This document shows, piece by piece, positions 34,485-44,245 of a stretch of 64,000 nucleotides of DNA. Each line of letters begins with the position of its first letter. The first letter of the stretch is position 1. Source of the DNA: Gemmatimonadota bacterium. Its GTDB lineage: Bacteria; Latescibacterota; UBA2968; GCA-2709665. The notes below the pieces were generated by a model that was not told the origin of the DNA, did no database searches, and worked only from the letters and a program-made list of their open reading frames with translations. The translations under genes and the position numbers were made by a program. The stretch is taken from assembly GCA_028874335.1 (NCBI GenBank), contig JAPPJY010000009.1, positions 121,803 to 185,802 of the forward strand, read 5' to 3'.

Positions 34485-35852
34485 ATGCAAAACCACTACG
34501 ACGTGATCGTAATCGGAAGCGGTCCGGGTGGAGAGGGTGCGGCGATGAAGGCGATCAAAGAAGGAAAGCGGGTCGCCGTGGTGGATGACAGGGCCTCGGT
34601 GGGTGGAAGCTGCACCCATCAGACCACGATTCCCAGCAAGGCGCTGCGGCACGCCATCCAGAAACTCGTCGATACCGGCCGTTATGGCGACTCCAGTTTT
34701 CCTGAGCTTCTTCGGGCGGCGGGGGGCGTGATCCGTCAGCAGGTGGACCTGCGCGAGGGATTCTACACCAGGAATTTTGTGGACGTCGTTCACGGCCGCG
34801 CCGCGTTCGAGGACAGCCATGGCATCCGGGTCCGTCTGCAGAACGGAGGCGTGAGGCATTATCGCGCGGACGGTTTCGTCATCGCCACCGGCGCAAGGCC
34901 GTATCATCCGCCGGACGTGGATTTCTCGCACCCCCGAATCGTGGACAGCGATTCGATACCGGAATTCCGGGAACATCCAAGGTCCGTGACGATTTACGGG
35001 GCAGGGATCGTGGGATGCGAGTATGCGTCCATTTTCAGGGGCTTGCAGATCAAGGTGAATCTGATCAACAGTCTGGACCGTCTGCTGGCGTTCCTGGACG
35101 ACGAGATCGTGGACGCGCTCAGCTATCACCTCCGTGAACAGGGGGTGCTGATCAGGCACAACGAGGAATACGAACGCGTGGAGGCAGACGATCGTGGCGT
35201 ACGCCTGTACCTCAAGTCCCAGAAGGAAATCGTCAGCGACTGTCTGTTCTGGGCGCAGGGGCGGACCGGGAATTCGGATGCAATGGGACTCGAAGAGATC
35301 GGCATCCAGCGAGATTACAGGGGGGTCGTCGCCGTCAACGAGAGTTACCAGACGGCGCAGAGCCACATTTACGCCGTGGGGGACGTGGTGGGGTATCCCA
35401 ATCTGGCCAGCGCTGCATACGACCAAGGGCGTTTTGCGGCCGCGCATCTGGTATTCGGGGAATGTGAGGCCCACCTTGTCAAGGATATACCGACGGGGAT
35501 CTACACGCTGCCTGAAATCAGTTCGGTGGGAATGACGGAGCAGGAGTTGACTGCGAATAGGATTCCCTACGAAGTCGGCCACGCGTCGTTCAGACACCTG
35601 GCGAGGGCGCAGATTACCGGCCGTACCACGGGGATGCTGAAAATCCTGTTTCACAGGGAGACGCTGGAGATTCTGGGTGTTCACTGTTTCGGATCCGAGG
35701 CATCCGAAATCGTCCACATCGGCCAGGCGATCATGGCGCAGAAGGGTGGCGGCAATACCCTTATGTACTTCATCAACACGACGTTCAACTATCCGACGAT
35801 GGCCGAAGCCTACAGGGTGGCGGCGCTCAACGGGCTGAACAGGGTGCGATGA
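34485..35852 (+). CDS. sthA: Soluble pyridine nucleotide transhydrogenase
   Basis: 455 residues from the ATG at 34485 (the longer frame from 34419 has no site). Flavoprotein of the disulfide-reductase fold that moves hydride between NADH and NADP+. FAD-binding [13 protein letters not shown] starts at residue 9. The single-cysteine active region [19 protein letters not shown] matches the SthA group, where only one Cys is kept, unlike lipoamide dehydrogenase. The second Rossmann motif is [10 protein letters not shown], followed by [16 protein letters not shown] and the dimerisation domain. Its stop overlaps the start of the RluA-like gene (ATGA), so the two are co-transcribed. Role: balance NADH and NADPH. 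Confidence 0.92.
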   Translation: MQNHYDVIVIGSGPGGEGAAMKAIKEGKRVAVVDDRASVGGSCTHQTTIPSKALRHAIQKLVDTGRYGDSSFPELLRAAGGVIRQQVDLREGFYTRNFVDVVHGRAAFEDSHGIRVRLQNGGVRHYRADGFVIATGARPYHPPDVDFSHPRIVDSDSIPEFREHPRSVTIYGAGIVGCEYASIFRGLQIKVNLINSLDRLLAFLDDEIVDALSYHLREQGVLIRHNEEYERVEADDRGVRLYLKSQKEIVSDCLFWAQGRTGNSDAMGLEEIGIQRDYRGVVAVNESYQTAQSHIYAVGDVVGYPNLASAAYDQGRFAAAHLVFGECEAHLVKDIPTGIYTLPEISSVGMTEQELTANRIPYEVGHASFRHLARAQITGRTTGMLKILFHRETLEILGVHCFGSEASEIVHIGQAIMAQKGGGNTLMYFINTTFNYPTMAEAYRVAALNGLNRVR

Positions 35853-36499
35853 ATGCTCTTGACGTCATCTATTTGGACAACCATCTGCTTGTGGTCCGGA
35901 AACCTGCCGGCATGCTGGTACAGGGAGACCGCACAGGCGACCGGTCCCTTCTGGAATAGGGCAAAGCGTACGTCAAAGCGGCGTACAACAAGCCGGGCGA
36001 CGCCTTTCTCGGGCTGGTGCACCGGCTGGACCGACCGACTTCCGGAGTTATGGTTTTTGCCAGGACGTCCAAGGCGGCGGCCCGGCTTTCGGAACAGTTT
36101 CGCACCCAGAAGATCGGAAAGGTCTACTGGGCGCTGGTGGAGGGGAAAACGCCGCAGGAAGGCCGGATGGCGGATTCGCTGTTGCGGGTGGGACCTTCCA
36201 GTACGGTCTCCGACAGAGGCCGGGAGGCGGTGCTCGGGTTCCGGCGCCTGCGGTTCGAGCGGGGGATTTCGTGGGTGGAGGTCAGGCCGAAAACGGGGCG
36301 TCATCATCAGATCCGGGTGCAGTTCGCGCACCGCGGACACCCCGTTCTTGGCGACCTGCGGTATGGAGCGAAAGTCGGATTTCCGGAAAAGAGCCTTGCG
36401 CTCCATGCGCGGGCCCTCACGCTAACGCATCCGACCCGAAAGGAGCAGATGACGTTCAGCGCGGTGCCGGAGGCGTTCTGGCCGCCGCGATTTCGGTAG
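35849..36499 (+). pseudogene. RluA-type RNA pseudouridine synthase gene with in-frame amber codon
   Basis: One frame from ATG 35849 to the TAA after 36496 reads DVIYLDNHLLVVRKPAGMLV, then RSLLE, TAG (35957-35959), GKAYVKAAYNKPGDAFLG and the catalytic motif VHRLDRPTSGVMVFARTSKA. The Asp in HRLDR is the nucleophile of the RluA group, and TGRHHQIRVQFAHRGHPVLG is the usual binding segment. With the TAG read through, the protein would be about 216 residues, a full-size RluC/RluD-like catalytic domain without an S4 domain. The downstream part alone (from ATG 36017) lacks the N-terminal core. The amber may be a sequencing error, a real nonsense mutation, or suppression. The frame is otherwise perfect. 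Confidence 0.8.
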
Positions 36500-36551
36500 C
36501 ACAAGCCCTTGGGACAACAGTTACAAAAAGCACGAAACCTGTGACACGGTG

Positions 36552-36719
36552 TTAACAGTCCGTTGATAAAGTCGCTCTGCAGGCGAGGCCGAGCCATTGT
36601 GGCCGAAGACAAGGCGCGCGACCGAGTCCCATCCATCGATTCGGCGAGGGCGCGCAACGCAGTATTTCGACCGCAAGGGCCGGCCGTAGCCCGGATGGAC
36701 TTTTTCAACGGGCTGTTAA
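36552..36719. mobile_element. MITE-like element with 22-base terminal inverted repeats
   Basis: Left end TTAACAGTCCGTTGATAAAG plus TC, right end (reverse complement) TTAACAGCCCGTTGAAAAAG plus TC, about 168 bases apart, no transposase inside. The ends resemble those of insertion sequences with a GTTGAAAAAGTC terminus. Likely non-autonomous element. Confidence 0.7.
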
Positions 36720-36837
36720 GGGACGGCAAATCAATCAAAGGCTTTGATGGCAATATGAAAGCGACAAGGCTGCTGCAGTCCAGGGCAGTAGTCGATTTTG
36801 GGCAGGTGTGAATCGATACGTTGAAAGGAGATAGTTC

Positions 36838-37230
36838 GTGAACAGGAACGAGCAGCAGTTGAACGATATACAGGTCGATCGGACCAACCTGTACCGGGAA
36901 GAAAACTACACGGACCTGAAGGTGGCGTCCATTCGTCGCCTGGTGCCGGTAAACCAGGATGGATCGCCCGACGGGACCCGCCGCCAGAAGTTTATCGGAC
37001 AGACCCATCTGATGTCCCAGGTCGGCCCGCTCCCCGTGCAGTGCGACATTGAAGCCGCAGACCTGGAAGAGGCGCTACGGAGGTTCCCGGAGGCCATCGC
37101 AAGGGCCGTTGAAGATATGATGGAGGATGCCAAGGAAAGGCGGCGACAGGAGTCCTCCCGGATTGTGGTGCCGGGCGCGGGCGGACTGCCGGGCGCGACG
37201 CCGCCTGGCGGAAACATCAATCTGAGCTAG
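36838..37230 (+). CDS. Conserved cytoplasmic protein of unknown function
   Basis: 130 residues from GTG at 36838, preceded by AAGGAGAT. It has the family-like segments REENYTDLKVASIRRLVPVN and GQTHLMSQVGPLPVQCDIEA, then a helical stretch (LEEALRRFPEAIARAVEDMM) and a Pro/Gly-rich end. I recall similar short proteins annotated only as cytoplasmic proteins in diverse bacteria. No known function, no cysteine or obvious active site. Separate from the RluA gene by the MITE. Confidence 0.75.
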   Translation: MNRNEQQLNDIQVDRTNLYREENYTDLKVASIRRLVPVNQDGSPDGTRRQKFIGQTHLMSQVGPLPVQCDIEAADLEEALRRFPEAIARAVEDMMEDAKERRRQESSRIVVPGAGGLPGATPPGGNINLS

Positions 37231-37312
37231 TGTTCTGTCCCGGGAATATCTTACCGTTCCCCTGCCTGCGTAGTGCCCTTTGCTGCAGGCAGGCCGATTC
37301 ATCCCGTCTCTC

Positions 37313-37402
37313 TGCGCCTTTTCCGGTGTTGCCTCTTCACGGCGCTGACGTCAACAGATCGGGTATCTGATTCAAGCTGACGGCTGAAAGCTGATAGCTG
37401 TT
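37313..37402. repeat. Composite dispersed repeat (GCTTCAAGCTGA type)
   Basis: TGCGCCTTTTCCGGTGTTGC, then TTCAAGCTGACGGCTGAAAG, the same two blocks as at 21270-21333. Confidence 0.65.
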
Positions 37403-37483
37403 TTCGCTGTTTCCGCTCGGCAGAATCCGAGCGAAATGTCTCCGGGAAAGAGCACGGGGGAACCTGACCTTTTTGGCTTCGAA

Positions 37484-37512
37484 CAGGGCGCATCAGTATG
37501 CGCCCTGTTTCT
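37484..37512. terminator. Bidirectional terminator
   Basis: CAGGGCGCAT / ATGCGCCCTG, ten perfect pairs with a four-base loop, between the plus gene ending at 37230 and the minus gene ending at 37511. Short T-runs flank it (TTTC on the plus side). Confidence 0.75.
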
Positions 37513-38383
37513 ATGTGAGCAGGGGTTTCATGGCCTCTTTGAGTTCGGCCATTTCGCGTTCCGTAAGGGGCTTTACGGGCTTGCGGCACGGGCCCACGGG
37601 TCTGCCCGACAGATTGGTTGCGGCCTTTACGGAGGCGTTGTAAACGTGATGCCAGAAAAAGCGGTTGGCGGGAAACATGCGACGCCAGAGATCCCGGGCC
37701 TCGGCAAGTTGACCGGCGGCGACCAGATTGTAGAGATCGACGGCTTCTCCGGGCATGGCGTTGACCGCTCCCCAGACACACCCCGGACATCCTGCAACGA
37801 GGCTGAAGAAGGCGATGGGGTCCCCTCCGTTGAAGACCTCGGCGCCGATGGCAAGCAGTTCCTGTATTCGAAGAATATCCGCCATGCTGTCCTTGATATA
37901 ATGGACATTCTCGATTTCCATCAGACGTTTGAAGAACGCGGGCGTGATATCGATTCCCGTGTGGACGGGGATGTTGTAGACCATAATGGGCGTGCTGACG
38001 GCGTCGGAGATTTCCGCGTAGTGTCCGTACACGCCTTCCATATCAGGACCCTCAAAATAGGGCGGAAGCACGAGCAGGCAGTCGGCGCCCGTACCCTCGG
38101 CGTGCCGCGCGTATTCGATCGTCTCCGACGTACTCACCGCGGAGGCCATGGCGACCAGGTCTGCCCTGCCGTCAACGTGGTCGGCAGCCAGTTTGGCAAG
38201 CCGCATGCGTTCCTCCGGTCGAAGGCAGGCGAACTCGCCCGTGCCGCCGTTGATGAGGATGCCATGGACGCCCGCGTCGAGCATGGAGTCGATATGATTC
38301 CTCAACGCGGATTCGTCGATCCGTTCGCCGTCGTCTGTAAACGGGGTACATAAAGCCGCGCAAATGCCCCTTAGTTTTTTCAT
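37511..38383 (-). CDS. DapA/NanA-family aldolase (dihydrodipicolinate synthase-like)
   Basis: 290-residue TIM-barrel class I aldolase. GILINGGTGEFACLRPEER is the carboxylate-binding motif, VYNIP holds the conserved Tyr, and VHYIKDSMADILRIQELL holds the Schiff-base Lys. The substrate-specifying residues do not clearly mark DapA, N-acetylneuraminate lyase or a keto-deoxy-sugar aldolase. ATG at 38383 has GGGGAGAC upstream. It faces the catabolic genes on the plus strand, and a sialidase-like gene follows 6 kb away, so cleavage of sialic or deoxy sugar acids is possible. A true lysine-biosynthesis role is less likely without dap neighbours. Confidence 0.85.
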   Translation of the reverse strand: MKKLRGICAALCTPFTDDGERIDESALRNHIDSMLDAGVHGILINGGTGEFACLRPEERMRLAKLAADHVDGRADLVAMASAVSTSETIEYARHAEGTGADCLLVLPPYFEGPDMEGVYGHYAEISDAVSTPIMVYNIPVHTGIDITPAFFKRLMEIENVHYIKDSMADILRIQELLAIGAEVFNGGDPIAFFSLVAGCPGCVWGAVNAMPGEAVDLYNLVAAGQLAEARDLWRRMFPANRFFWHHVYNASVKAATNLSGRPVGPCRKPVKPLTEREMAELKEAMKPLLT

Positions 38384-38766
38384 GGCGGTCTCCCCTTCGA
38401 TAGTTCACGTCAACCCGGTGCCAGGCGAAGACCTGGCTCCCGGTCCATGGCAAGTGTCCCGGTGTGCGAAGGTACGGCGAAAGTCGAACTCATACAAGAA
38501 CGCAATGACAGGGCGGACGCGCGGGGAGGGTCGGCGGTTTAGATGGGTCTTGACACTGACAGGGTAAAAATCAATATTGGCGCAATTCGGGAACGGGCAG
38601 GGACACACGTCTTGCGCGCGCGTGATTGCGCCGCGCCATTCCCGCCGATAGCCTGTTCGGTCCCGTTAGCTTGGTCGTTCACGGTTCCCCGCCCTGGCGC
38701 CGCCTGACAGGTACCGGAACCAACGCATCTGGGGCTCGCATAGTCGGTTTTTCGGAGGAGGTTGAC

Positions 38767-40566
38767 ATGTCGCAGGTGAGGGAAGTTGGCATACCGGTTC
38801 GCGCGGTGAATCGCGCGGCGTTGTACGCGGGACGAAACGGCGCCGGCGAGCCGTGTCTGTATGCGACCATGTCGCAGCAGGCCGCGAATCTCTTCGTATT
38901 GCAGATCGATCCGCGGACGGGCAGATTGCGTCAATTCTGGCCGGACGTTCCCGATTCGAACTATACCACGGCGGTGTATCAGGCGCGGAACGGACGCCTC
39001 TATATCGGGGCGGCGCACTCGGGACAGCTATACTGTTTCGATCCCGAGCAGGACGACCTGGTGAATTTCGGCACCATTAACGGCACGGCGGCTATTTTTC
39101 CCTGCAGTATCGACGAGGATTCACAGGGCGTGATCTGGATTTCCAGCTACGGCACCGCGGATCTGACGAGCTTCGATCCGGAAACCGGTGAGTTTACCCG
39201 GTACGGACGCCTGGACGACGTGGATATGTACGCCTATTGCCACGTGAATACCGACGATACGATCGCGTCGCTGATCATGCAGACCCAACCGCACGTGGTG
39301 GTCCTGGACCCGAAGACCGGTGAAAAAAGGACGGTAGGGCCCGTCGTTACGCGCGGCGAAGGAGCATTGAACCTCCACCGGGGGGCGGACGGGAACCTCT
39401 ATATTGAGTCGAGCGAGGGGAATTTCCGTCTGGAGGGCATGAACGCCGTTCCCGTGGAAGAAACCGTCGCGGCGAAAGCTGCGGCGCCCGCCCTGCCGGA
39501 CGGCAGCACCTTCCGGTTCGTGGATGCGGTGGAGCAGACATGCAGGATTCTGGAGGTAACAGGCCCGGACGGCGCTGAGAAGACCTTCGACATCGAATTC
39601 GAAGCCGCGGGGACCGATATCTTCTGCCTGCACGGCGGTCCCGACGGGTGTGTGTACGGATCCAGCGTCTTACCGGAGCGGCTGTTTCGCTACGACCCCG
39701 GAAACGATGACCTGGCGGACCTGGGCATCTGTTCGACCGCGACCGGCGAGGCGTATTCCATGGCGAACCTGGACGGTAAAGTCTACATCTCGTCATACCC
39801 GGGTGCGAGAATCTCCATTTACGATCCTTCGCAGCCGTACAACTTCGGCGAGAGCCGGGGCAGCAATCCCTGGGACATCGGGCGGGTGGACGACATTTCG
39901 TACCGGCCGCGATCCACGCTGGCGGGTCCCGGCGGAAAGGTCTGGCTGGCATCCATTCCGGACTACGGAATGTGGGGCGGGCCGCTCTCGTATTACGACC
40001 CGCGCACGGAAAAGAAAAAGGCGTTTTACCGCATCGTGGGAGACGGGAGCTGCTATACGCTGGCGCACCTGGAGGCGGAATCGTTGATCGCCGTCGGCAC
40101 AACCATAGCCGCGGGCAGCGGGACCCAGCCGAGGGTGGACGAGGCCGTGCTCTTCCTCTTCGACTACGGGAAGGAAGAGAAAGTCTGGGAAGGCGCGCCC
40201 GACCCGCCCGTGACGATATTCAATGCCCTTGCAGCCGTACCGGATGGCAGGCTTATCGGCACGTTCGCCGGCAGCGAACGCGGACCCGAACTCTTCGTGT
40301 TCGACCCTGCCACGCGGGCGTTTACGGAACGGATCGCCGCGCCTGAGGGCGGTCCGGTGGACAACGGACTGCAGCTGGGACCGGACGGGATGATCTATGG
40401 CCTCACCCACACCCTCATCTATCGGCTGGATCCCGGTTCCCTGAAATTTGACGTGATCGTGGAATTCGATGAACGGTTGACCAGCCACGCGGCGGGCGGA
40501 CCGATCGTGGGGAACGAGCTGTATCTGTCTTCGGGCCACCGGCTGTTTGCCGCGGAGATATTGTAA
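38767..40566 (+). CDS. Cytoplasmic beta-propeller-like protein
   Basis: 599 residues from ATG at 38767, chosen because GGAGGAGG lies upstream and no signal peptide is present. Repeated blades contain DPRTGRLRQFWPDVPDSNYT, CSIDEDSQGVIWISSYGTAD, DGNLYIESSEGN and DGRLIGTFAGSERGPELFVF, in the manner of SMP-30, Vgb or virginiamycin-lyase propellers. It probably binds or acts on a small organic substrate. The next gene starts two bases after its stop, so the two are translationally linked. Confidence 0.8.
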   Translation: MSQVREVGIPVRAVNRAALYAGRNGAGEPCLYATMSQQAANLFVLQIDPRTGRLRQFWPDVPDSNYTTAVYQARNGRLYIGAAHSGQLYCFDPEQDDLVNFGTINGTAAIFPCSIDEDSQGVIWISSYGTADLTSFDPETGEFTRYGRLDDVDMYAYCHVNTDDTIASLIMQTQPHVVVLDPKTGEKRTVGPVVTRGEGALNLHRGADGNLYIESSEGNFRLEGMNAVPVEETVAAKAAAPALPDGSTFRFVDAVEQTCRILEVTGPDGAEKTFDIEFEAAGTDIFCLHGGPDGCVYGSSVLPERLFRYDPGNDDLADLGICSTATGEAYSMANLDGKVYISSYPGARISIYDPSQPYNFGESRGSNPWDIGRVDDISYRPRSTLAGPGGKVWLASIPDYGMWGGPLSYYDPRTEKKKAFYRIVGDGSCYTLAHLEAESLIAVGTTIAAGSGTQPRVDEAVLFLFDYGKEEKVWEGAPDPPVTIFNALAAVPDGRLIGTFAGSERGPELFVFDPATRAFTERIAAPEGGPVDNGLQLGPDGMIYGLTHTLIYRLDPGSLKFDVIVEFDERLTSHAAGGPIVGNELYLSSGHRLFAAEIL

Positions 40567-40567
40567 T

Positions 40568-42235
40568 ATGGCGACCTTTTGGAGACCCGAGCCAGAAATG
40601 TGGGATACATTGCGGGAGGCCGTGCCCGGGATCCTCGCGGATCAGCGGGAAGACGGACGGTTCGGCACCGCGCCCTGGACCTGTCTGGACCAGCATCGGA
40701 TATTCCACCTGGCCGCCGCCTGGAGCCTCGAGAACAGTCCCTGGTTTCATGACGACGAGGTGCTTGCGGCGATTGTGCGTGGCGGCGACGCGCTGATAGG
40801 CGCGCAGGACAACGAGGGCATGTGGACTTTTCTGAAAAAGGACTACTCGGAGTGGGGTCAGATCTACATGCCCTGGACGTACAGCCGCTGGATTCGCGCG
40901 TATATGCTGGCGCGATCCGGGATGGACGGCGAGGCGCGAGCACGGTGGAACGCCGCATTGGAACTGGGTTTCGAGGGGATTTCCAAGACGTGCCTCTCGC
41001 ACGTTCACAACATTCCGACCCATCACGCGATGTCCCTTTATTGCGCCGGGATGGTATTTGAACGCCAGGATTGGAAGACGCAGGCGGAGGAATTCATCCA
41101 CGAGGTTGTGGCGGCGCAGTCTCCGTACGGGTGGTGGACCGAGAACGTGGGCCCGGTCGTTTCCTATAACTACGTGTATTCGGACGCGATGGGCGTGTAT
41201 TACAAGCTATCCGGGGACGGACGCGTGATCGAAGCGCTGGAACGGGCGGCCCGATTCCACAGGAACTATACGTACCCGGATGGAAGCGCCGTGGAGACGG
41301 TGGATGAGCGAAATGCGTACAACAGTGAGGTGCGGCCGGGGAATCCCGGATTCAGCCACACAGCAACGGGCAGAGGCTATCTGGCACGGCAGCATCGCCT
41401 CTTCCTGGAAGCCGGCGGGAAATTCGATGTGGATTACGCCGCGCACATGCTGCTCTATGCAGGCGACGGCGAAATCGAGGAGATGGAGGACGACCGTGAC
41501 GGGCGTACCTATGCGATGGGCGGCGATGCGCTGATCGTCTCACGCAAGCCCTGGTTTCTGAGCCTGTCGGCCTATTGCTGTCCTTTGGACGAGAACCGGT
41601 TCCGGCAGGACCGGCAGAATTTCGTGAGTATCTTTCACGAGTCGACCGGTTTAATCGTTGGCGGCGGCAATACCAAGCTGCAGCCGCTCTGGAGCACGTT
41701 CAGCGTGGGCGATACGTCCCTGATGCGGCATACGCCCGGGGACGCCGATCCTGACTTCGGTCCGTTCGAAGGGCTGGCGCATATTCCCGACAGGGCGGAA
41801 ATCAGGGCGGATGAAGCATGTCCCGGCATTGATTTGCATTATGGCGCGGACGTGGGACGCGTTACGCTCGTTCCACGCGGAGACTCGCAATTGCTCCTGA
41901 TTCTTGAGTCGTCCGGCATATCCGAAAGCGGAATGGAAGCACACGTGACGTTGATCCCGCATTTGAGGGAGGCGCTGCGTTCGTCGACCGGCGAGCGTGC
42001 TGAACTGCAGACGGATATCGTGGAATGGACGGGGGCCGACGGCGCCTGGTTCGAACATGCGGGATGGCGGCTGTCGCTCCCTGCCGGCGCGCGGCTTGTG
42101 TGGCCGGCGTTGCCCCACAACGCGTATACAAAGGGAGGTGAGGCCGGCGTCGGGCAAGCCCGGCTGGTGCTCGCGCTGCCGTTCGGCGAAGACAGGAGCC
42201 GGTACGAACTGAGCCTGGACATTCTTCAGGAATGA
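40568..42235 (+). CDS. Alpha-toroid protein, possible glycan-active or lyase-like
   Basis: 555 residues. The first two thirds read as an alpha/alpha toroid with many Trp, Tyr and His (e.g. IYMPWTYSRWIRAYMLARSG, SHVHNIPTHHAMSLYCAGMV), as in glycoside hydrolase and polysaccharide-lyase helical domains. A beta-rich domain follows. No secretion signal, so the substrate would be intracellular. Starts two bases after the propeller gene, with CGGAGA about ten bases upstream. Partner of that gene by position; catalytic residues cannot be fixed from sequence alone. Confidence 0.75.
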   Translation: MATFWRPEPEMWDTLREAVPGILADQREDGRFGTAPWTCLDQHRIFHLAAAWSLENSPWFHDDEVLAAIVRGGDALIGAQDNEGMWTFLKKDYSEWGQIYMPWTYSRWIRAYMLARSGMDGEARARWNAALELGFEGISKTCLSHVHNIPTHHAMSLYCAGMVFERQDWKTQAEEFIHEVVAAQSPYGWWTENVGPVVSYNYVYSDAMGVYYKLSGDGRVIEALERAARFHRNYTYPDGSAVETVDERNAYNSEVRPGNPGFSHTATGRGYLARQHRLFLEAGGKFDVDYAAHMLLYAGDGEIEEMEDDRDGRTYAMGGDALIVSRKPWFLSLSAYCCPLDENRFRQDRQNFVSIFHESTGLIVGGGNTKLQPLWSTFSVGDTSLMRHTPGDADPDFGPFEGLAHIPDRAEIRADEACPGIDLHYGADVGRVTLVPRGDSQLLLILESSGISESGMEAHVTLIPHLREALRSSTGERAELQTDIVEWTGADGAWFEHAGWRLSLPAGARLVWPALPHNAYTKGGEAGVGQARLVLALPFGEDRSRYELSLDILQE

Positions 42236-42331
42236 GGATCGAGAAAACGCACGGCGGCGACGCCTGCGGACCCCGCATGAGGGATTCCGGCCGCAATTTC
42301 GGCTGTCCATTCGTTCATATTGGAGGGTGCT

Positions 42332-42745
42332 GTGGGAGATAAAGTCCGGAAGACCGAGGAGGAATGGCGGGAGATGCTCACGCCGGAACAGTACCACGTG
42401 ACAAGAAGAAGCGGAACGGAACGGGCGTTTACCGGCGAGTACCACGACTTCAAAGGAAAAGGGATCTATTTGTGTGTGTGCTGCGGAAACGAGCTGTTTC
42501 AGTCGGATACCAAGTACGATTCCTGCACGGGCTGGCCGAGTTTCTGGGCGCCGTCGGATGACGCAAACGTGGAAACGGAAGCGGATGTATCGTACGGCAT
42601 GGTGCGCACGGAGGTGAAGTGCAGCCGGTGCGACGCGCATCTCGGGCATGTTTTCGACGACGGTCCCCGGCCCACGGGACTGAGATACTGCATGAATTCC
42701 GCGGCGCTGGACTTTGTGGAGAACGATACCGAAGAGAAGGATTGA
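42332..42745 (+). CDS. msrB: Peptide-methionine (R)-S-oxide reductase
   Basis: 137 residues from GTG at 42332 with GGAGG six bases upstream. It repairs methionine-R-sulfoxide in proteins using thioredoxin. Zinc-binding CVCCGNELF and [17 protein letters not shown] supply four cysteines; CTGWPSFW and [11 protein letters not shown] mark the active site, with Cys in RYCMNS as the nucleophile. About 100 bases after the toroid gene. Common as a stress-repair gene. Confidence 0.95.
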   Translation: MGDKVRKTEEEWREMLTPEQYHVTRRSGTERAFTGEYHDFKGKGIYLCVCCGNELFQSDTKYDSCTGWPSFWAPSDDANVETEADVSYGMVRTEVKCSRCDAHLGHVFDDGPRPTGLRYCMNSAALDFVENDTEEKD

Positions 42746-42825
42746 ACGACCGTACGCGACGCAGGGGCGCATCCGGACGATCTGAATTCCATTTCGAAGT
42801 CACCCCGTCAATTGAGGAGACGCCG

Positions 42826-43287
42826 ATGAGTTTGAATTTCGCCACCCGGGAAATCCAATCGCAGCCGATCGTGGGCATCCGCGCCACAACCACGATGGAG
42901 GAGATCAAACAGGTCATCGGCGCCCTTTTCGGCGAGATTATGGAGTATTTTACCCGGAATGGACTTGCGCCGGCAGGAATGCCTTTAACGATTTACCACG
43001 AGATGGACGCCGACCGGCTGGAAATGGAATGCGGGATGCCGGTGGCTTCGCCCGTTGAGGGCACCGAGCGCGTTCGACCTGGAGAACTGCCCGCCGGGAA
43101 GGTCGCGACCGTTACCCACATGGGTCCCTACGAGCAATTGGGACAGACGTGGTCGGCACTGATGAAATGGATGGAAGAAGAGGATCTGCAGGCGGCGGGC
43201 GCGCCCTGGGAGGTTTACGTGACGGATCCCGGCGAGGAGCCCGACCAGTCGAAATGGCGCACCGACATCTTCTTCCCAATTCGCTGA
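42826..43287 (+). CDS. GyrI/SOUL-like effector-binding-domain protein
   Basis: 153 residues from ATG at 42826 with GAGGAGA upstream. It has the AraC effector-binding or GyrI-like fold: SQPIVGIRATTTMEEIKQVI, AGMPLTIYHEMDADRLEMEC, GTERVRPGELPAGKVATVTH, MGPYEQLGQTWSALMKWMEE and GAPWEVYVTDPGEEPDQSKW. Stand-alone members bind hydrophobic small molecules or act as hydrolases. Function in this operon-like run is unknown. Confidence 0.85.
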   Translation: MSLNFATREIQSQPIVGIRATTTMEEIKQVIGALFGEIMEYFTRNGLAPAGMPLTIYHEMDADRLEMECGMPVASPVEGTERVRPGELPAGKVATVTHMGPYEQLGQTWSALMKWMEEEDLQAAGAPWEVYVTDPGEEPDQSKWRTDIFFPIR

Positions 43288-43330
43288 TCGGCGCTATGGG
43301 TTTCTGGATTTATGCTTCAAGGAGTCGAGA

Positions 43331-44143
43331 ATGAAATACCGCTTTGCCGAAATGATCTGGTATGAAATCAGGGAGGCCGCGGAGCAGGACCGTGTTGCCG
43401 TCCTGCCGGTCGCGACGTACGAGGACCACGGACCGCACCTTCCCGTGGATACCGACGTCGTCCTCTGCACGGAGATCTGTGAAAGGGCGGTGGCGCGGAT
43501 CCCGTCGGAGGCCGTTCTGGCTCCGCCGGTCCCGCACGGGTACAGCCCCCATCACATGGATTTTCACGGGACGCTGACGATAACCTGGGATACCTTCATC
43601 CGATACGTCAAGGATGTCTGCTGCAGCCTCGCCCACCACGGCTTCAAGCGGATCCTGGTCGTGAACGGCCACGGCAGCAATACGCCCCCGCTGGACCTGG
43701 CAACCCGCCTGACGGTGATCGAATACGAGGGCAGGGTTCTGTGCGGCTCGGTGAACCACTGGGGGCTCCGGAAGGTGAAAGAGGTGGGACGCGAACTGAG
43801 GGAGTCGGACTACGGCGGGACCTCCCACGGCGGTGAGTTCGAGACGTCGCTATACCTGGCATTGAAGCCGGACCTGGTCGATATGAGCAAGGCGGTCGAC
43901 GAACGGTCGCCCCTGTCGAACAGCTTCCAGTCCGACCTGCTCGCGGGCGGCCATCCCGAAGGGTCCAGCGCGAATTTCACGCCGTACTGGAGCACGAAAA
44001 CCGCCAGCGGCGTGATGGGAGACGCGACGAAGGCCAGCCGGGAGAAGGGGGAGAAATTCCTCGAGGCGGGCATCGAGGGGCTGATCGAACTGGTTCGGGA
44101 ACTCAGGGCGACCGAAATCATGGACAGGCGCGACCAGCATTAA
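43331..44143 (+). CDS. Creatininase-family amidohydrolase
   Basis: 270 residues. Zinc-site and family motifs: TYEDHGPHLPVDTDVVLCTE, SPHHMDFHGTLTI, LVVNGHGSNTPPLDLATR and GTSHGGEFETSLYLALKPD. Members act on creatinine, formamides or peptide-like amides, including mycofactocin processing. No mycofactocin genes are near, so small-amide hydrolysis is the safest reading. ATG at 43331 is 44 bases after the GyrI-like gene, with GGAGTCGAGA upstream. Confidence 0.88.
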   Translation: MKYRFAEMIWYEIREAAEQDRVAVLPVATYEDHGPHLPVDTDVVLCTEICERAVARIPSEAVLAPPVPHGYSPHHMDFHGTLTITWDTFIRYVKDVCCSLAHHGFKRILVVNGHGSNTPPLDLATRLTVIEYEGRVLCGSVNHWGLRKVKEVGRELRESDYGGTSHGGEFETSLYLALKPDLVDMSKAVDERSPLSNSFQSDLLAGGHPEGSSANFTPYWSTKTASGVMGDATKASREKGEKFLEAGIEGLIELVRELRATEIMDRRDQH

Positions 44144-44167
44144 CGCATGATTCGTAAGTTTTCGGGG

Positions 44168-44241
44168 ACGTTAAATCGTATATGTGCAAGTAAACCAGGA
44201 TTCATCGTTTTTAGGTGACGTTAGTTCGTATTTGTGCAAGT
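44168..44241. repeat. Direct repeat pair (GTATNTGTGCAAGT type)
   Basis: ACGTTAAATCGTATATGTGC AAGT and ACGTTAGTTCGTATTTGTGC AAGT at 44168-44191 and 44218-44241. Intergenic, near the larger repeats that follow. Confidence 0.7.
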
Positions 44242-44245
44242 TGAT

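Noticed and set aside
34389..35717. 442-residue minus-strand frame
   Set aside because: Antisense to sthA; no ribosome site or family features.
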